This document shows positions 28,701 to 36,488 of a stretch of DNA of 50,000 nucleotides, one piece after another. Within the stretch, counting starts at the first letter, position 1, and the number at the start of each line of letters is the position of its first letter. The notes under the pieces were generated by a model, which saw only the letters and a list, made by a program, of their open reading frames with translations, was not told where the DNA came from and made no database searches. Source of the DNA: Wenzhouxiangella sp. XN201 (GTDB taxonomy: Bacteria; Pseudomonadota; Gammaproteobacteria; Xanthomonadales; Wenzhouxiangellaceae); assembly GCF_011008905.1 (NCBI RefSeq), contig NZ_JAAIVI010000021.1, positions 46,163-96,162 on the forward strand, in the 5' to 3' direction. A program made the position numbers and the translations under genes.

Positions 28701-28845
28701 GTTCAACGACAATCTGGACTTCTTCGTCGAAGCGCTCAATGTAACCGATGAGGTACAACGCGTTTACGTTCGGTACCCGGAGCAATTCCTGCGAGGCAAC
28801 CAGTACGGGACCCGTTTCAATCTCGGTGCTCGATACCAGTTCTGA
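25774..28845 (+). CDS. TonB-dependent receptor, Xanthomonas/Caulobacter type
   Basis: This 1023-residue outer-membrane transporter has a signal peptide (MGRLNLRRTALATSIAFAL, cleaved after AFA at about residue 26), an acidic linker, and a TonB box-like ETLTVTGYKAS. The plug domain holds FVDAVTAEDMGKFPDQNLAESL, GVSIDR, the TVRGFGPDFNLVTLNGR block and the VEIYKSPRAE/GGIGSTVNI blocks that mark the TonB-Xanth-Caul subfamily. A 22-strand barrel follows and ends FNLGARYQF with the terminal Phe needed for assembly. The subfamily usually imports oligosaccharides. It has its own promoter and operator and probably supplies the GH3/Entner-Doudoroff route. Halogenase, SapC and JmjC genes follow. Confidence 0.94.
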   Translation: MGRLNLRRTALATSIAFALHAGTAFAQDAEQEQGADQQAETNEEEDQRRESDASRELETLTVTGYKASIVRAMDRKRNAIGFVDAVTAEDMGKFPDQNLAESLQRIPGVSIDRSNNEGSRITVRGFGPDFNLVTLNGRSMPTAGGRSFDFADLSTTGISAVEIYKSPRAEVPTGGIGSTVNILTPRPLDRPGMQAVLSGKAVHETSSSDADVGDLDEWTPELAGLYSNTFANDTIGILISGSFQRRDNREENASVDNWGPNLQLNGGNINDNNQREDGTWWHPQNVGYGWGDISRERINGQAVLQFRPSDRLTMSLDYTYSEVDFERDANSVGIWFECPNIDATVNERGSVTEVAQACGDFSTNISKDHTIKENNSLGFNAEWAVTDALEFTFDAHSSSSQLRGGGINGEPGSSLNLIIGNTSCDWCGFDPNAGPFTATINEQRAFFTGSGIPRFDVDFRSTGPDGGPQDGLLRQDIGSLFGQAFNLDLENDIDQYQLGGSWLNKQDGALAHIDFGFSRTEQDFDQRNAYSGLLPAGFWLTSAQHWPDDQWQEGSFDGLLDAFSNGGNFSYDHYYTAPVGYLIDMWETIGADNFPCCYWPDAAFWGPDFQDPSGDRGRFWPGPLGNSGVSKVEETVNAFYTQATFEDTFNGMPWNAVVGLRYEETETVSFGQEVPATAIVWVGGNEFSYEFANEPELRRGEGSNDFWLPNVAFNLEVVPDVIARFAYSRTIARPPIGALGPNREFVGNPTVRNRRVNTGNPDLLPYVSDNFDLGVEWYYAPGSYLSFNHFRKRVDNFLVSTTEERTFEGLLDPYIGALAEQARAELVDEGISPTDQEVFRRINEIRGVDPTTPIRAQDGDPLAVFSVTTTSNQEVGNVWGYEIAVQHLFGDSGFGVQANATIVNGDVEADREILNQSFALPGLSDTANLIGFYENQTWSARVAWNWRDEFLSGFDQFGAPVYTEEFAPVDVNLTYKFNDNLDFFVEALNVTDEVQRVYVRYPEQFLRGNQYGTRFNLGARYQF

Positions 28846-28871
28846 TCTAACCAAGACTCTCTCATTTGACG

Positions 28872-28898
28872 CCGCTGCTTCGGCAGCGGTACTTTTTT
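28872..28898 (+). terminator. Intrinsic terminator between TonB receptor and halogenase genes
   Basis: CCGCTGC-TTCG-GCAGCGG (28872-28889) is a perfect 7-bp stem with a stable TTCG tetraloop, followed by TAC and six T residues (28893-28898). No new promoter is obvious before the halogenase gene 28 bases downstream. The structure therefore probably acts as a partial terminator that keeps the downstream genes at lower expression. Confidence 0.85.
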
Positions 28899-28925
28899 GA
28901 GATGAATCGAGGAGGCGATCGGAGA

Positions 28926-30473
28926 ATGCGAGACGTCGTAGTGGTCGGCGGCGGAACAGCAGGCTGGATCACGGCCGGCCTGATCGCTGCGAAGCACGCC
29001 ACTGGAACGGGTCGGGGCGTTCGCGTAACCCTGGTGGAGTCACCGCAAGTCGGTACCATCGGGGTGGGAGAAGGCACCTGGCCGACCATGCGCAGCACGC
29101 TGCGGCAGCTCGGCATTCGGGAATCGACTTTTCTGGCCGAGTGCACGGCAACGTTCAAGCAGGGTACGCGCTTTGTTGGCTGGGTAGACGGTTCTGGTAA
29201 CGATGCCTACTACCATCCGTTCACGGCTCCCGCCGGTTTTCCCCGCACCGACCTGGCTTCTGCCTGGTGGCACCAGCGCGGGCGCCTGTCCTTCGCCGAC
29301 GCCGTCAGTTCCCAGGGCATGGTGTGTGATCGTAGGCTCGCGCCCAAGCAGGCTCAGACGCCGGAATATGCCGGTGTGCTCAACTACGCCTATCATCTCG
29401 ATGCAGGCCGGTTCGCAGCCCTGTTGACCCGGCATTGCACGCAAAAGCTGGGCGTACGTCACATTCAGGATCATGTCCAGGGGCTGGTCAGCACATCCGA
29501 CGGCGACATCGCTGCGCTGGAGACGGTGGATCAAGGCCGCATCGAAGGCGACCTTTTCGTCGATTGCACGGGCATGCGCGCCATGCTTCTCGGAGATCAT
29601 TACGGCGTGCCACTGATCGATCAGTCCGACGTCCTGTTCAACGACACGGCCCTGGCCATCCAGGTGCCGTACGCCGACGAATCCGGGCCGATCGAGTCGC
29701 AAACCATTTCTACGGCCCGCTCGGCCGGCTGGATCTGGGATATCGGCCTGACCCGGCGCCGCGGCGTTGGCTATGTCTACTCCAGCCGCCACAGCAATGA
29801 TGAAGATGCACAAGCCGTCCTTGCCCGCTATCTGGCCGACACCGATGTGCCGGGCGATCCGGAAGCGGCGCCGAGAAAGATTTCTTTCACGCCGGGTTAC
29901 CGTGAACATTTCTGGCACCGCAACTGCGTTGCGGTCGGCATGGCCTCGGGCTTTATCGAGCCGCTCGAAGCCAGCGCCCTGGTCATGGTGGAGTTGTCGG
30001 CCCGCATGATCGCCGAGGAGCTGCCGGCCAACAGGCAGCTGATGGACATCGTCGCGCGGCGATTCAACGAGAAATTCCGCTATCGATGGGCGCGCATCAT
30101 CGATTTCCTCAAGTTGCACTATGTATTGAGCCGAAGAGACGACAGCGACTACTGGCGCGACAACCGTTCGGCCGGGACGATTCCCGACCACCTCGGTGAA
30201 TTGCTCGAACTGTGGCGCTATCGTCCGCCCGGTCCGTCCGATTTTCCGCATTTCGACGAGATATTTTCGGCCGCGAGCTACCAGTACGTGCTGTTCGGGA
30301 TGGGATTCGAGCCCGCGGACTACTCCGGCTCGCTCGATGCCCTTAGCGAGCAGGAAACTCAACGCTTGTTCGACGATAATCTTCGGTCTGCCAACCAGCA
30401 CCTCGAGAAGCTGCCCTCAAACCGGGCGCTTTTGAACCAGATTGCCGAATTCGGCCTGCCGGCGGCGAGCTGA
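28926..30473 (+). CDS. Flavin-dependent tryptophan-halogenase-like protein 1
   Basis: This 515-residue FAD protein belongs to the tryptophan halogenase family (Trp_halogenase). The FAD motif GGGTAG is at 8-13 and IGVGEGTWP at about 45-53. A Lys in TFKQG (K78) matches the catalytic lysine of PrnA, and the SGFIEPLEAS block puts a Glu at 345 where PrnA has its active-site Glu. The usual WxWxIP motif is altered to WIWDIG (269-274). Members beside TonB receptors in Xanthomonas and Brevundimonas include enzymes shown to brominate indoles, but true substrates are unknown. The ATG at 28926 follows GGAG and begins the Rossmann strand directly; ATG 28902 is possible. No flavin reductase gene is near. 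Confidence 0.87.
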   Translation: MRDVVVVGGGTAGWITAGLIAAKHATGTGRGVRVTLVESPQVGTIGVGEGTWPTMRSTLRQLGIRESTFLAECTATFKQGTRFVGWVDGSGNDAYYHPFTAPAGFPRTDLASAWWHQRGRLSFADAVSSQGMVCDRRLAPKQAQTPEYAGVLNYAYHLDAGRFAALLTRHCTQKLGVRHIQDHVQGLVSTSDGDIAALETVDQGRIEGDLFVDCTGMRAMLLGDHYGVPLIDQSDVLFNDTALAIQVPYADESGPIESQTISTARSAGWIWDIGLTRRRGVGYVYSSRHSNDEDAQAVLARYLADTDVPGDPEAAPRKISFTPGYREHFWHRNCVAVGMASGFIEPLEASALVMVELSARMIAEELPANRQLMDIVARRFNEKFRYRWARIIDFLKLHYVLSRRDDSDYWRDNRSAGTIPDHLGELLELWRYRPPGPSDFPHFDEIFSAASYQYVLFGMGFEPADYSGSLDALSEQETQRLFDDNLRSANQHLEKLPSNRALLNQIAEFGLPAAS

Positions 30474-30510
30474 CGAACTCAGGCGCCGCCGTGCGCGCTC
30501 GGAGACAGAT

Positions 30511-31248
30511 ATGGCCCGACACGAACTGCTGGACAACGTTTCCCACCGTGAATTGCGGATTCACCGCGTGTTCCGCCCCGGACATGGTTACGATGCCGGT
30601 GTGGCGCGCGTCTTTCCGGCCGAGTTCGAGGCGCTGCAGAACGAGTATCCACTGTTTTTCATGAAGAATCGCGATACCGGGCATTTCGAACCGATTGCGC
30701 TTCTGGGGTTTTCCGACGAGGAAAATCTCTACCTCGACAACGGACGCTGGGACGCCTACTACCTGCCCCTGACGATCGAGCGCCAGCCCTTGCTGATCGG
30801 ATTCCAGCAGCAGGACATCGACGGCATACCCACCGAGGTTCCCGTGGTACACATCGATCTCGACCATCCGAGCATCAGCGAAACCGAGGGTGAGCTGCTG
30901 TTCTTGCCGCACGGCGGAGAAAGCGAATGGCTCGAGCGCATGACCTCGGTCTTGATGGAGATCCACGAAGGCCACCAGGCCATTCCCGCATTCTCCCAGA
31001 CACTGGTGGGACTGGAGTTGATCGAGTCGGTGTCGCTGGATTTGCAGTTTCGCGACGGGTCCAGCCAGAACCTCAAGGGCTTGTATGCCATCGACGAGTC
31101 GCGCCTGGCGCAGTTAGGCGGCACAGCGCTGGAAGCGCTTCACAAGAAGGGTTATCTCCGGCTCATTTACATGATGCTGGCTTCCATGCCCAACCTGTCG
31201 ATACTCACCGAACGCAAGAACCGGCAAGTCATGGCTACGGCCTCGTGA
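30511..31248 (+). CDS. SapC family protein
   Basis: This 245-residue protein resembles the SapC family (Pfam SapC, named after an S-layer-linked gene), whose biochemical role is not established. Recognisable blocks are the VFPAEFEALQNEYPLFF region, GFSDEENLYLDNGRWDAYYLP (read as two parts: GFSDEENLYL and RWDAYYLP), and the C-terminal LKGLYAIDESRL and LGGTALEALHKKGYL. The YLRLIYMMLASMPNLSIL-type ending is also present. No signal peptide is seen, so it should be cytosolic. GGAGA precedes the ATG at 30511. It sits 37 bases after halogenase 1, and its stop overlaps the JmjC gene (TGATG), so the set is one operon. Confidence 0.83.
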   Translation: MARHELLDNVSHRELRIHRVFRPGHGYDAGVARVFPAEFEALQNEYPLFFMKNRDTGHFEPIALLGFSDEENLYLDNGRWDAYYLPLTIERQPLLIGFQQQDIDGIPTEVPVVHIDLDHPSISETEGELLFLPHGGESEWLERMTSVLMEIHEGHQAIPAFSQTLVGLELIESVSLDLQFRDGSSQNLKGLYAIDESRLAQLGGTALEALHKKGYLRLIYMMLASMPNLSILTERKNRQVMATAS

Positions 31249-32255
31249 TGCGCCCCGAGCGCACCATCGAAGAAACTGAACGTGCAGACGCCTCGACCGT
31301 GATCGAATCGGTCAACGGCCGTGCCGAGCCGTTGGTTTTGCGGGGTCTGTGCACCGACTGGCCGCTTGTTCAGGCCGCCGACTCGCCTGACGCAGTCGAA
31401 AGGCTGTTGCTTGACCACTACGAAGGCGCACCGGTAACGGCTTTCCTGGGCGAGTCCGGCAACGACGGGCGTCTCTTCTACAACGACGATATCTCGGCGC
31501 TGAATTTCAAGCCGACCAGAACCGGCCTCGATGCGGTCCTGTCGCATATTCGACAGGCCCGGGAGCAATCGCCTGCGCCCACGGTCTATATGGGCTCGAT
31601 GGCCATGGACCATTGCCTGCCCTCGCTCAAGCCCACTCACAGCCTGGCCACCCACGACCTGCCGACGACTGTAAGGATCTGGATAGGAAATCAGTCAAAG
31701 GTGGCCGCACACCACGACGTGCTCGACAACATCGCCTGCGTGTGCGTGGGAGAACGGCAGTTCACGCTCTTCCCGCCTGAACAACTGGCCAACCTCTATC
31801 TGGGGCCCATCGACATGACGCCGGCCGGGCAGCAGGTGAGCCTGGTCGATCCCGACAATCCCGATTTCGAGGCCTTCCCCCGTTATGCAGAGGCGCTCGA
31901 GGCCGGGCTGTGGGCCGAGTTGCAGCCGGGCGATGCCATCTACATTCCGAGCATGTGGTGGCACCAGGTTTACGCCCTGTCGTCCCTGAACATCCTGATC
32001 AATCACTGGTGGCGCGACGTTCCCTCTTATATGGGCGCGCCCGGAGACGTCTTGATCCACGGTCTGATGAACTTGCGGGGGCTGCCCAGACGCCAGCGCG
32101 AGGCCTGGCGGCACATGTTCGAGTACTACATCTTCGACCCGCCCGAGGACGCCCTGGCGCACATACCGGAATCCAGCCGTGGCGTGCTCGGCGACATGAA
32201 CGAAGAGCAAGCACGGCAGTGGCGCTCGATGCTGCGTAACAAGCTCAATCGCTAG
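31248..32255 (+). CDS. JmjC/cupin-like Fe(II) dioxygenase-type protein
   Basis: This 335-residue protein belongs to the cupin-like (Cupin_8/JmjC, FIH-type) family of 2-oxoglutarate/Fe(II) oxygenases. The metal triad is visible as HHDVLDN (an H-x-D motif, about residue 160) and IPSMWWHQVYAL (distal His, about 247). RIWIGNQSKVAAHHD, ERQFTLFPPEQLANLYLGP and WAELQPGDAIYIPSMWWHQ are strong family blocks. Relatives hydroxylate protein side chains or small molecules; the target here is unknown. It starts at ATG 31248, sharing bases with the SapC stop, so translation is coupled. A 37-base gap follows before halogenase 2. Confidence 0.85.
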   Translation: MRPERTIEETERADASTVIESVNGRAEPLVLRGLCTDWPLVQAADSPDAVERLLLDHYEGAPVTAFLGESGNDGRLFYNDDISALNFKPTRTGLDAVLSHIRQAREQSPAPTVYMGSMAMDHCLPSLKPTHSLATHDLPTTVRIWIGNQSKVAAHHDVLDNIACVCVGERQFTLFPPEQLANLYLGPIDMTPAGQQVSLVDPDNPDFEAFPRYAEALEAGLWAELQPGDAIYIPSMWWHQVYALSSLNILINHWWRDVPSYMGAPGDVLIHGLMNLRGLPRRQREAWRHMFEYYIFDPPEDALAHIPESSRGVLGDMNEEQARQWRSMLRNKLNR

Positions 32256-32292
32256 GGCCGCTGCACGGCCCCGCTCACCGGAGGATCAAGGC

Positions 32293-33801
32293 GTGGACAA
32301 ACTCGAGAAAGTCGTGATCGTAGGAGGCGGCACCGCGGGATGGATGGCTGCCGCGGCGCTGGCCAAGACTTTCGGCCCGACCATCAATGTCGAATTGATC
32401 GAATCCGATGCCATCGGCACCGTCGGGGTGGGAGAAGCGACGATTCCGCCGATCAGGAATTTCAATCTGCTGCTTGAACTCGATGAGGCTGATTTCCTGC
32501 GCGCGGTCAACGGCACCTTCAAGCTCGGCATTGAATTCGAAAACTGGGGAGAACTGGGCGATCGATACTTCCATCCCTTCGCCCCGCACGGTATCGACAC
32601 CTGGGCCGCTCAGTTTCATCACTACTGGCTGCGCGCCCGTCAGGCCGGTGAAAGCGCCGCGCTGGATGATTTCAGCATGGAAACCTGTATGGCGCGGGCC
32701 AACCGATTCGGCAACAAGTCCGGGCGGGCGGCCAATTACGCCTATCACTTCGACGCCACCGGCTATGCGCGGCTGCTGCGCGGGCTCGCCGAGAAGATGG
32801 GTGTCGTGCGAAGCGAAGGCAAAGTCATCGATGTCGAACAGCATTCCGAGTCTGGATTCATTGAATCGGTCAGGCTGGAATCCGGGCGTCGAATCACGGG
32901 CGAGCTGTTTATCGACTGCAGCGGCTTCCGTGCACTGCTCATCGAGCAAACGCTCGGCACCGGCTGGGAAGACTGGTCGCATTGGCTGCGCAGCGACCGG
33001 GCACTGGCCGTGCAGACCGAATCGACGCGTCCGCCGGTACCCTACACCCGCTCGACCGCACGCAGCTGCGGCTGGCAGTGGAAGATTCCGCTTCAGCATC
33101 GGGTCGGCAACGGCCTGGTCTATTGCAGCGACTTCATGGACGAGGATCGGGCCGCCCGCACCTTGATGGATAATCTCGAAGGCCGTCCGATTACGGATCC
33201 GCGCCCGATCCGATTCAAGACCGGCCGCCGTCGGCAGCAGTGGACCAAGAATTGCGTCTCACTCGGCCTGTCCAGCGGCTTTCTCGAGCCGCTTGAGTCG
33301 ACGAGCATTCATCTCATTCAGAACAGCATCATTCGACTGATCAAGATGTTCCCGCGGGCCGGAATCGAGCAGGCCAATATCGATCAGTTCAACCGTGAAG
33401 TGGAAAGCGAGATCGAATACATCCGGGATTTCATCATCCTGCACTACCACGTCAATCAGCGCACGGACTCGCCCTATTGGACCGAGTGCCGGGAGATGGA
33501 TATTCCGGATTCGCTGCGCCACAAGATCGACCTGTTTTCGCGATCGGGCGTGATCTTCAGAGAAAACAACGAACTTTTTTCCGAAGTGTCGTGGACGGCC
33601 GTGATGATCGGGCAGGGTCTGCTGCCCGCCAGCTATCATCCGGTAGTTGACCGCGTTGATGACGCGAACCTCGCGGCCATGATGGCCAGGGTCAAGGCAG
33701 ACATTGCGCACGTGGTCAGCGACGGGCCGAGCCACGATACCTATATCCAGCAGCTGCTCGATGCCAGGCGGAGCAATCAGCAGCCCGCCGCTTCGGCCTA
33801 G
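32293..33801 (+). CDS. Flavin-dependent tryptophan-halogenase-like protein 2 (GTG start)
   Basis: This 502-residue second halogenase-family protein of the operon keeps all the classical marks. The FAD motif GGGTAG is at 11-16, GVGEATIPP at about 45-53 and the catalytic Lys in TFKLGIEFENW at K77. The canonical WQWKIPL (261-267) and LSSGFLEPLESTSIH (active-site Glu at about 332) follow. It therefore looks closer to a working halogenase than the first copy, whose WxWxIP motif is altered. It starts at GTG 32293 with a ggagg-like sequence upstream. It converges with anmK, the two stop codons overlapping by 4 bases (33798-33801). Confidence 0.9.
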   Translation: MDKLEKVVIVGGGTAGWMAAAALAKTFGPTINVELIESDAIGTVGVGEATIPPIRNFNLLLELDEADFLRAVNGTFKLGIEFENWGELGDRYFHPFAPHGIDTWAAQFHHYWLRARQAGESAALDDFSMETCMARANRFGNKSGRAANYAYHFDATGYARLLRGLAEKMGVVRSEGKVIDVEQHSESGFIESVRLESGRRITGELFIDCSGFRALLIEQTLGTGWEDWSHWLRSDRALAVQTESTRPPVPYTRSTARSCGWQWKIPLQHRVGNGLVYCSDFMDEDRAARTLMDNLEGRPITDPRPIRFKTGRRRQQWTKNCVSLGLSSGFLEPLESTSIHLIQNSIIRLIKMFPRAGIEQANIDQFNREVESEIEYIRDFIILHYHVNQRTDSPYWTECREMDIPDSLRHKIDLFSRSGVIFRENNELFSEVSWTAVMIGQGLLPASYHPVVDRVDDANLAAMMARVKADIAHVVSDGPSHDTYIQQLLDARRSNQQPAASA

Positions 33802-34928
33802 GCTTCGTGGATAACGCCCAACAGGACGGATCTCTCTGCACCTGTCACCGATGCCGTCGCCAGTCGGCTGTTCGTCATCCGCTGCCGCGCCAGCCAGGCG
33901 AACAGTACGCCTTCGACGTGATCGGCGGGGAGCCCGAAGGTGTCGCTGTCGGTGATCGGGATGCCGCCGAGGTTGTCGCCAAGTCGCTCGATCAGATGGA
34001 AGTTGGCCGCGCCGCCGCCGCAGACGATGACTCGCTCCACGGGAGTGGGACTAGCCGCTTGCAGCGCTTCGGCCAGGCTTTTGACCGACAACTCGGCCAG
34101 GGTGGCCTGAATGTCGGCCGGCCGGGACTCGGCCCAGGAAGGCAGGCGCTCTTTCAGCCAGCCCGGGCTGAAGTATTCGATACCGGTGCTCTTGGGAGCG
34201 GGCCGGTGGAAGTAGGGATCGCTCATCAGAGCTTCCAGCCAGCCGGAGTCTGATTTGCCGGAGGCCGCCCATCGCCCGCCCGCGTCGAATCTCCCGGCGT
34301 CGTGGTGACTTCGAAACCACCAATCCAGGAAGCAGTTGGCCGGGCCCGTGTCGAACCCGATGACCGGTTTGTCCGGTGCGAGCAGTGTGACGTTGGCAAT
34401 GCCGCCCAGATTGATAACTGCCCGGCATTCGGTTTCGCTGCGAAAAAGCTGCTCGTGCAGCAGTGGCGCCAGCGGCGCGCCCTGGCCGCCGGCGGCCAGG
34501 TCGGCCCGGCGAAAGTCGGCCACCGTGGTGATGCCGGTTTGCGCCGCAATGCGATGGGGGTCGCCGATCTGCAGCGTGAAGGGTGGCCTGGCCTCGGCAT
34601 GGTGGACAACGGTCTGGCCGTGTGAGCCCAGGGCGGCCACGTCGGCCGACGCCAGCCCGGCGGCATCAATGGCGGCCAAAGCCGCTTCGGCGAAACGATC
34701 GCCCAGTGCGGCATCCAGCGCGCCGAGCTCGGCTACGGGAAAGCAATCGGGGTCGTGGCGCAGGGCATCGAGCGATCTGCGCAGGCGTTCATCGAAGGGA
34801 TGCGTCAGGGCGGCGAGCACAATCGGTCGCTCGGAAGCGAAATCCACGACGACGGCGTCGATGCCGTCCATGCTGGTTCCGGAGATCAGCCCGACATAGC
34901 GCTCGGCCGGGCGCGCCTTGCCGGGCAT
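33798..34928 (-). CDS. anmK: Anhydro-N-acetylmuramic acid kinase
   Basis: AnmK phosphorylates and opens 1,6-anhydroMurNAc to MurNAc-6-phosphate during cell-wall recycling. The 376-residue protein has GLISGTSMDGIDAVVVDF at the N-terminus, LGSHGQTVVHHA, GDPHRIAAQTGITTVADFR, VINLGGIANVTLL, GFDTGPANCFLDWW and VIVCGGGAANFHLIERL. It directly follows the M23 peptidase gene (stop and start one base apart), and an AmpG-like importer is encoded at 13.1 kb. This supports intact recycling. The tyrS / M23 peptidase / anmK arrangement is familiar from Xanthomonas and Pseudomonas. Confidence 0.96.
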   Translation of the reverse strand: MPGKARPAERYVGLISGTSMDGIDAVVVDFASERPIVLAALTHPFDERLRRSLDALRHDPDCFPVAELGALDAALGDRFAEAALAAIDAAGLASADVAALGSHGQTVVHHAEARPPFTLQIGDPHRIAAQTGITTVADFRRADLAAGGQGAPLAPLLHEQLFRSETECRAVINLGGIANVTLLAPDKPVIGFDTGPANCFLDWWFRSHHDAGRFDAGGRWAASGKSDSGWLEALMSDPYFHRPAPKSTGIEYFSPGWLKERLPSWAESRPADIQATLAELSVKSLAEALQAASPTPVERVIVCGGGAANFHLIERLGDNLGGIPITDSDTFGLPADHVEGVLFAWLARQRMTNSRLATASVTGAERSVLLGVIHEA

Positions 34929-36392
34929 TCAGCAGCTGTTGGAGAGCTGTTCGCAGTCCTTGTCGGACTGCGCCAGGAGGGTCACCGGCGGCGCCAGGTT
35001 GTCCAGTCGGGCGAGCAGGCCCTGGCCGAGCCGACCGAAGGCTTTCATGTGTTCGGCCGGCAGTGGGTCGGCTGGTGGCAGGTCGACCGTGCGCGGATTG
35101 CGATGCACGCCGTTGAGCAGGAACTCGTAGTGCAGGTGAGGGCCGGTCGCCAGGCCGGTCGAGCCGACGTGGCCGATGGATTGGCCCTGGCGCACGCGGT
35201 CACCGCGCTTGACCAGCTTCTTCGACAGGTGGAGGTAACGCGTGACGATGTTGTTGCCGTGCTTGATGAAGATGTAGTTGCCGTTGGGCCGGGAGTAGCC
35301 GGCCTCGATCACCGTGCCGTCGCCCGAGGCCCACACCGGGGTTCCGGTATTCGCGGCATAGTCTGTGCCGTTGTGCGGTCGCACTCGCCGGGTCACCGGA
35401 TGCAGCCGTCGCGGATTGAAGTTGGACGAGACCCGGGCGAAGTTCAGCGGCGTGCGCAAAAAGGCCTTGCGCATGGGGCGGCCGTCGGGGGCGAAGTAGT
35501 CGGGTCCGTTGCCCGCGTCGTAACGGACGGCCTCGAAGCTCTCGCCGCGATTGATGAAGCGGGCGGCCAGGATGTCGCCGTCGCGCAGGTGCTCGCCCTC
35601 GCGCCAGACTTCCTCGTAGATCAACGCGAAGCGGTCGCCGTCGCGGATGTCGAGCGCGAAATCGATGTCCCAGCCGAAAATGGTGGCCAGGCGCATGATC
35701 ATGCTGTCCGACAATCCGGCTTCGCGGGCGTCCGTGTAGAGCGAAGCGTCGATGGTTCCGGAGGCCTCGACGATGCGGCGTTCCAGATGGCGCGGTTCCG
35801 TGCGCGTGAGCAACCGGTCCTGGTCGCGTTCGACGTACAGCCAGGCATCTTCGTCAAGCTCGGTGCGCAGTGCGCGAAAGCCGTCCTCGGGATGAATGTC
35901 GAAGGCGAACTCGTCGCCCGGGCGAATTCGCGCCAGGTTGCGAGTTTGCTCGGTCGTCGTGACGATTTCGTGCAGCAGTCCGGCGTCCAGGCCCAGGTCT
36001 CGGAATACGCGTTCGAGCGTCTGGCCGGGTCGAATTTCGACGATCTGCCAGTCCTGGGTGGTCGGCTCAGGGTAATCCGCCGGAGCAGCCTCATGGGCTG
36101 GCGAAGACGTGTCCGTGGTCGGACCCTTGCGTGCCTCCTCGGCAAATTTCGGCAACTCGAGTGGCTGCACCCGCGCCGCCGGCGATCCTTCCGGGCCGGA
36201 CGGCACCAGGGAGAACACCAGGCCCAGTGCGACCAGTCCGGTCGCCGCCAGGCTGATATGCGGGCGCGACTTGAATGCCTGGGCGCAGTGGCGGGCCAGA
36301 AAGCGCCCCCCCTGGGCAAGCTCGATCCGGACGCTCGTCATCACGCGGTGCGCACGCGTGCGCCCGGAAGTGGCCATCGATTTTCTGGTCAT
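34929..36392 (-). CDS. M23 family murein endopeptidase (MepM/YebA-like)
   Basis: This membrane-anchored peptidoglycan endopeptidase lets the cell wall grow. An arginine-rich N-terminus is followed by one hydrophobic anchor (HISLAATGLVALGLVFSLV). A LysM-like/OapA region comes next (QIVEIRPGQTLERVFRDLGL and IRPGDEFAF), then a middle domain (RFALIYEEVWREGE) and a C-terminal M23 domain. The zinc ligands appear in VTRRVRPHNGTDYA (H-x3-D) and LATGPHLHYEFLLNG (H-x-H). The start is uncertain: ATG 36392 is used, while 36377 and 36341 also keep the anchor, and 36497 would run into the tyrS leader. It is divergent from tyrS and in line with anmK. Confidence 0.88.
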   Translation of the reverse strand: MTRKSMATSGRTRAHRVMTSVRIELAQGGRFLARHCAQAFKSRPHISLAATGLVALGLVFSLVPSGPEGSPAARVQPLELPKFAEEARKGPTTDTSSPAHEAAPADYPEPTTQDWQIVEIRPGQTLERVFRDLGLDAGLLHEIVTTTEQTRNLARIRPGDEFAFDIHPEDGFRALRTELDEDAWLYVERDQDRLLTRTEPRHLERRIVEASGTIDASLYTDAREAGLSDSMIMRLATIFGWDIDFALDIRDGDRFALIYEEVWREGEHLRDGDILAARFINRGESFEAVRYDAGNGPDYFAPDGRPMRKAFLRTPLNFARVSSNFNPRRLHPVTRRVRPHNGTDYAANTGTPVWASGDGTVIEAGYSRPNGNYIFIKHGNNIVTRYLHLSKKLVKRGDRVRQGQSIGHVGSTGLATGPHLHYEFLLNGVHRNPRTVDLPPADPLPAEHMKAFGRLGQGLLARLDNLAPPVTLLAQSDKDCEQLSNSC

Positions 36393-36488
36393 GCACGACG
36401 CAATTGGCTGGAAACCCGGTAACATTAACGACTTCCGGGCCGACAAGTCAATCTCGGCAGGCACCGCCGGCAAGCTCTGTTGGCATGA

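Noticed and set aside
34755-36422. 555-codon open frame on the plus strand across the M23 peptidase and anmK
   Set aside because: Antisense to two well-supported genes, with no domain recognised.
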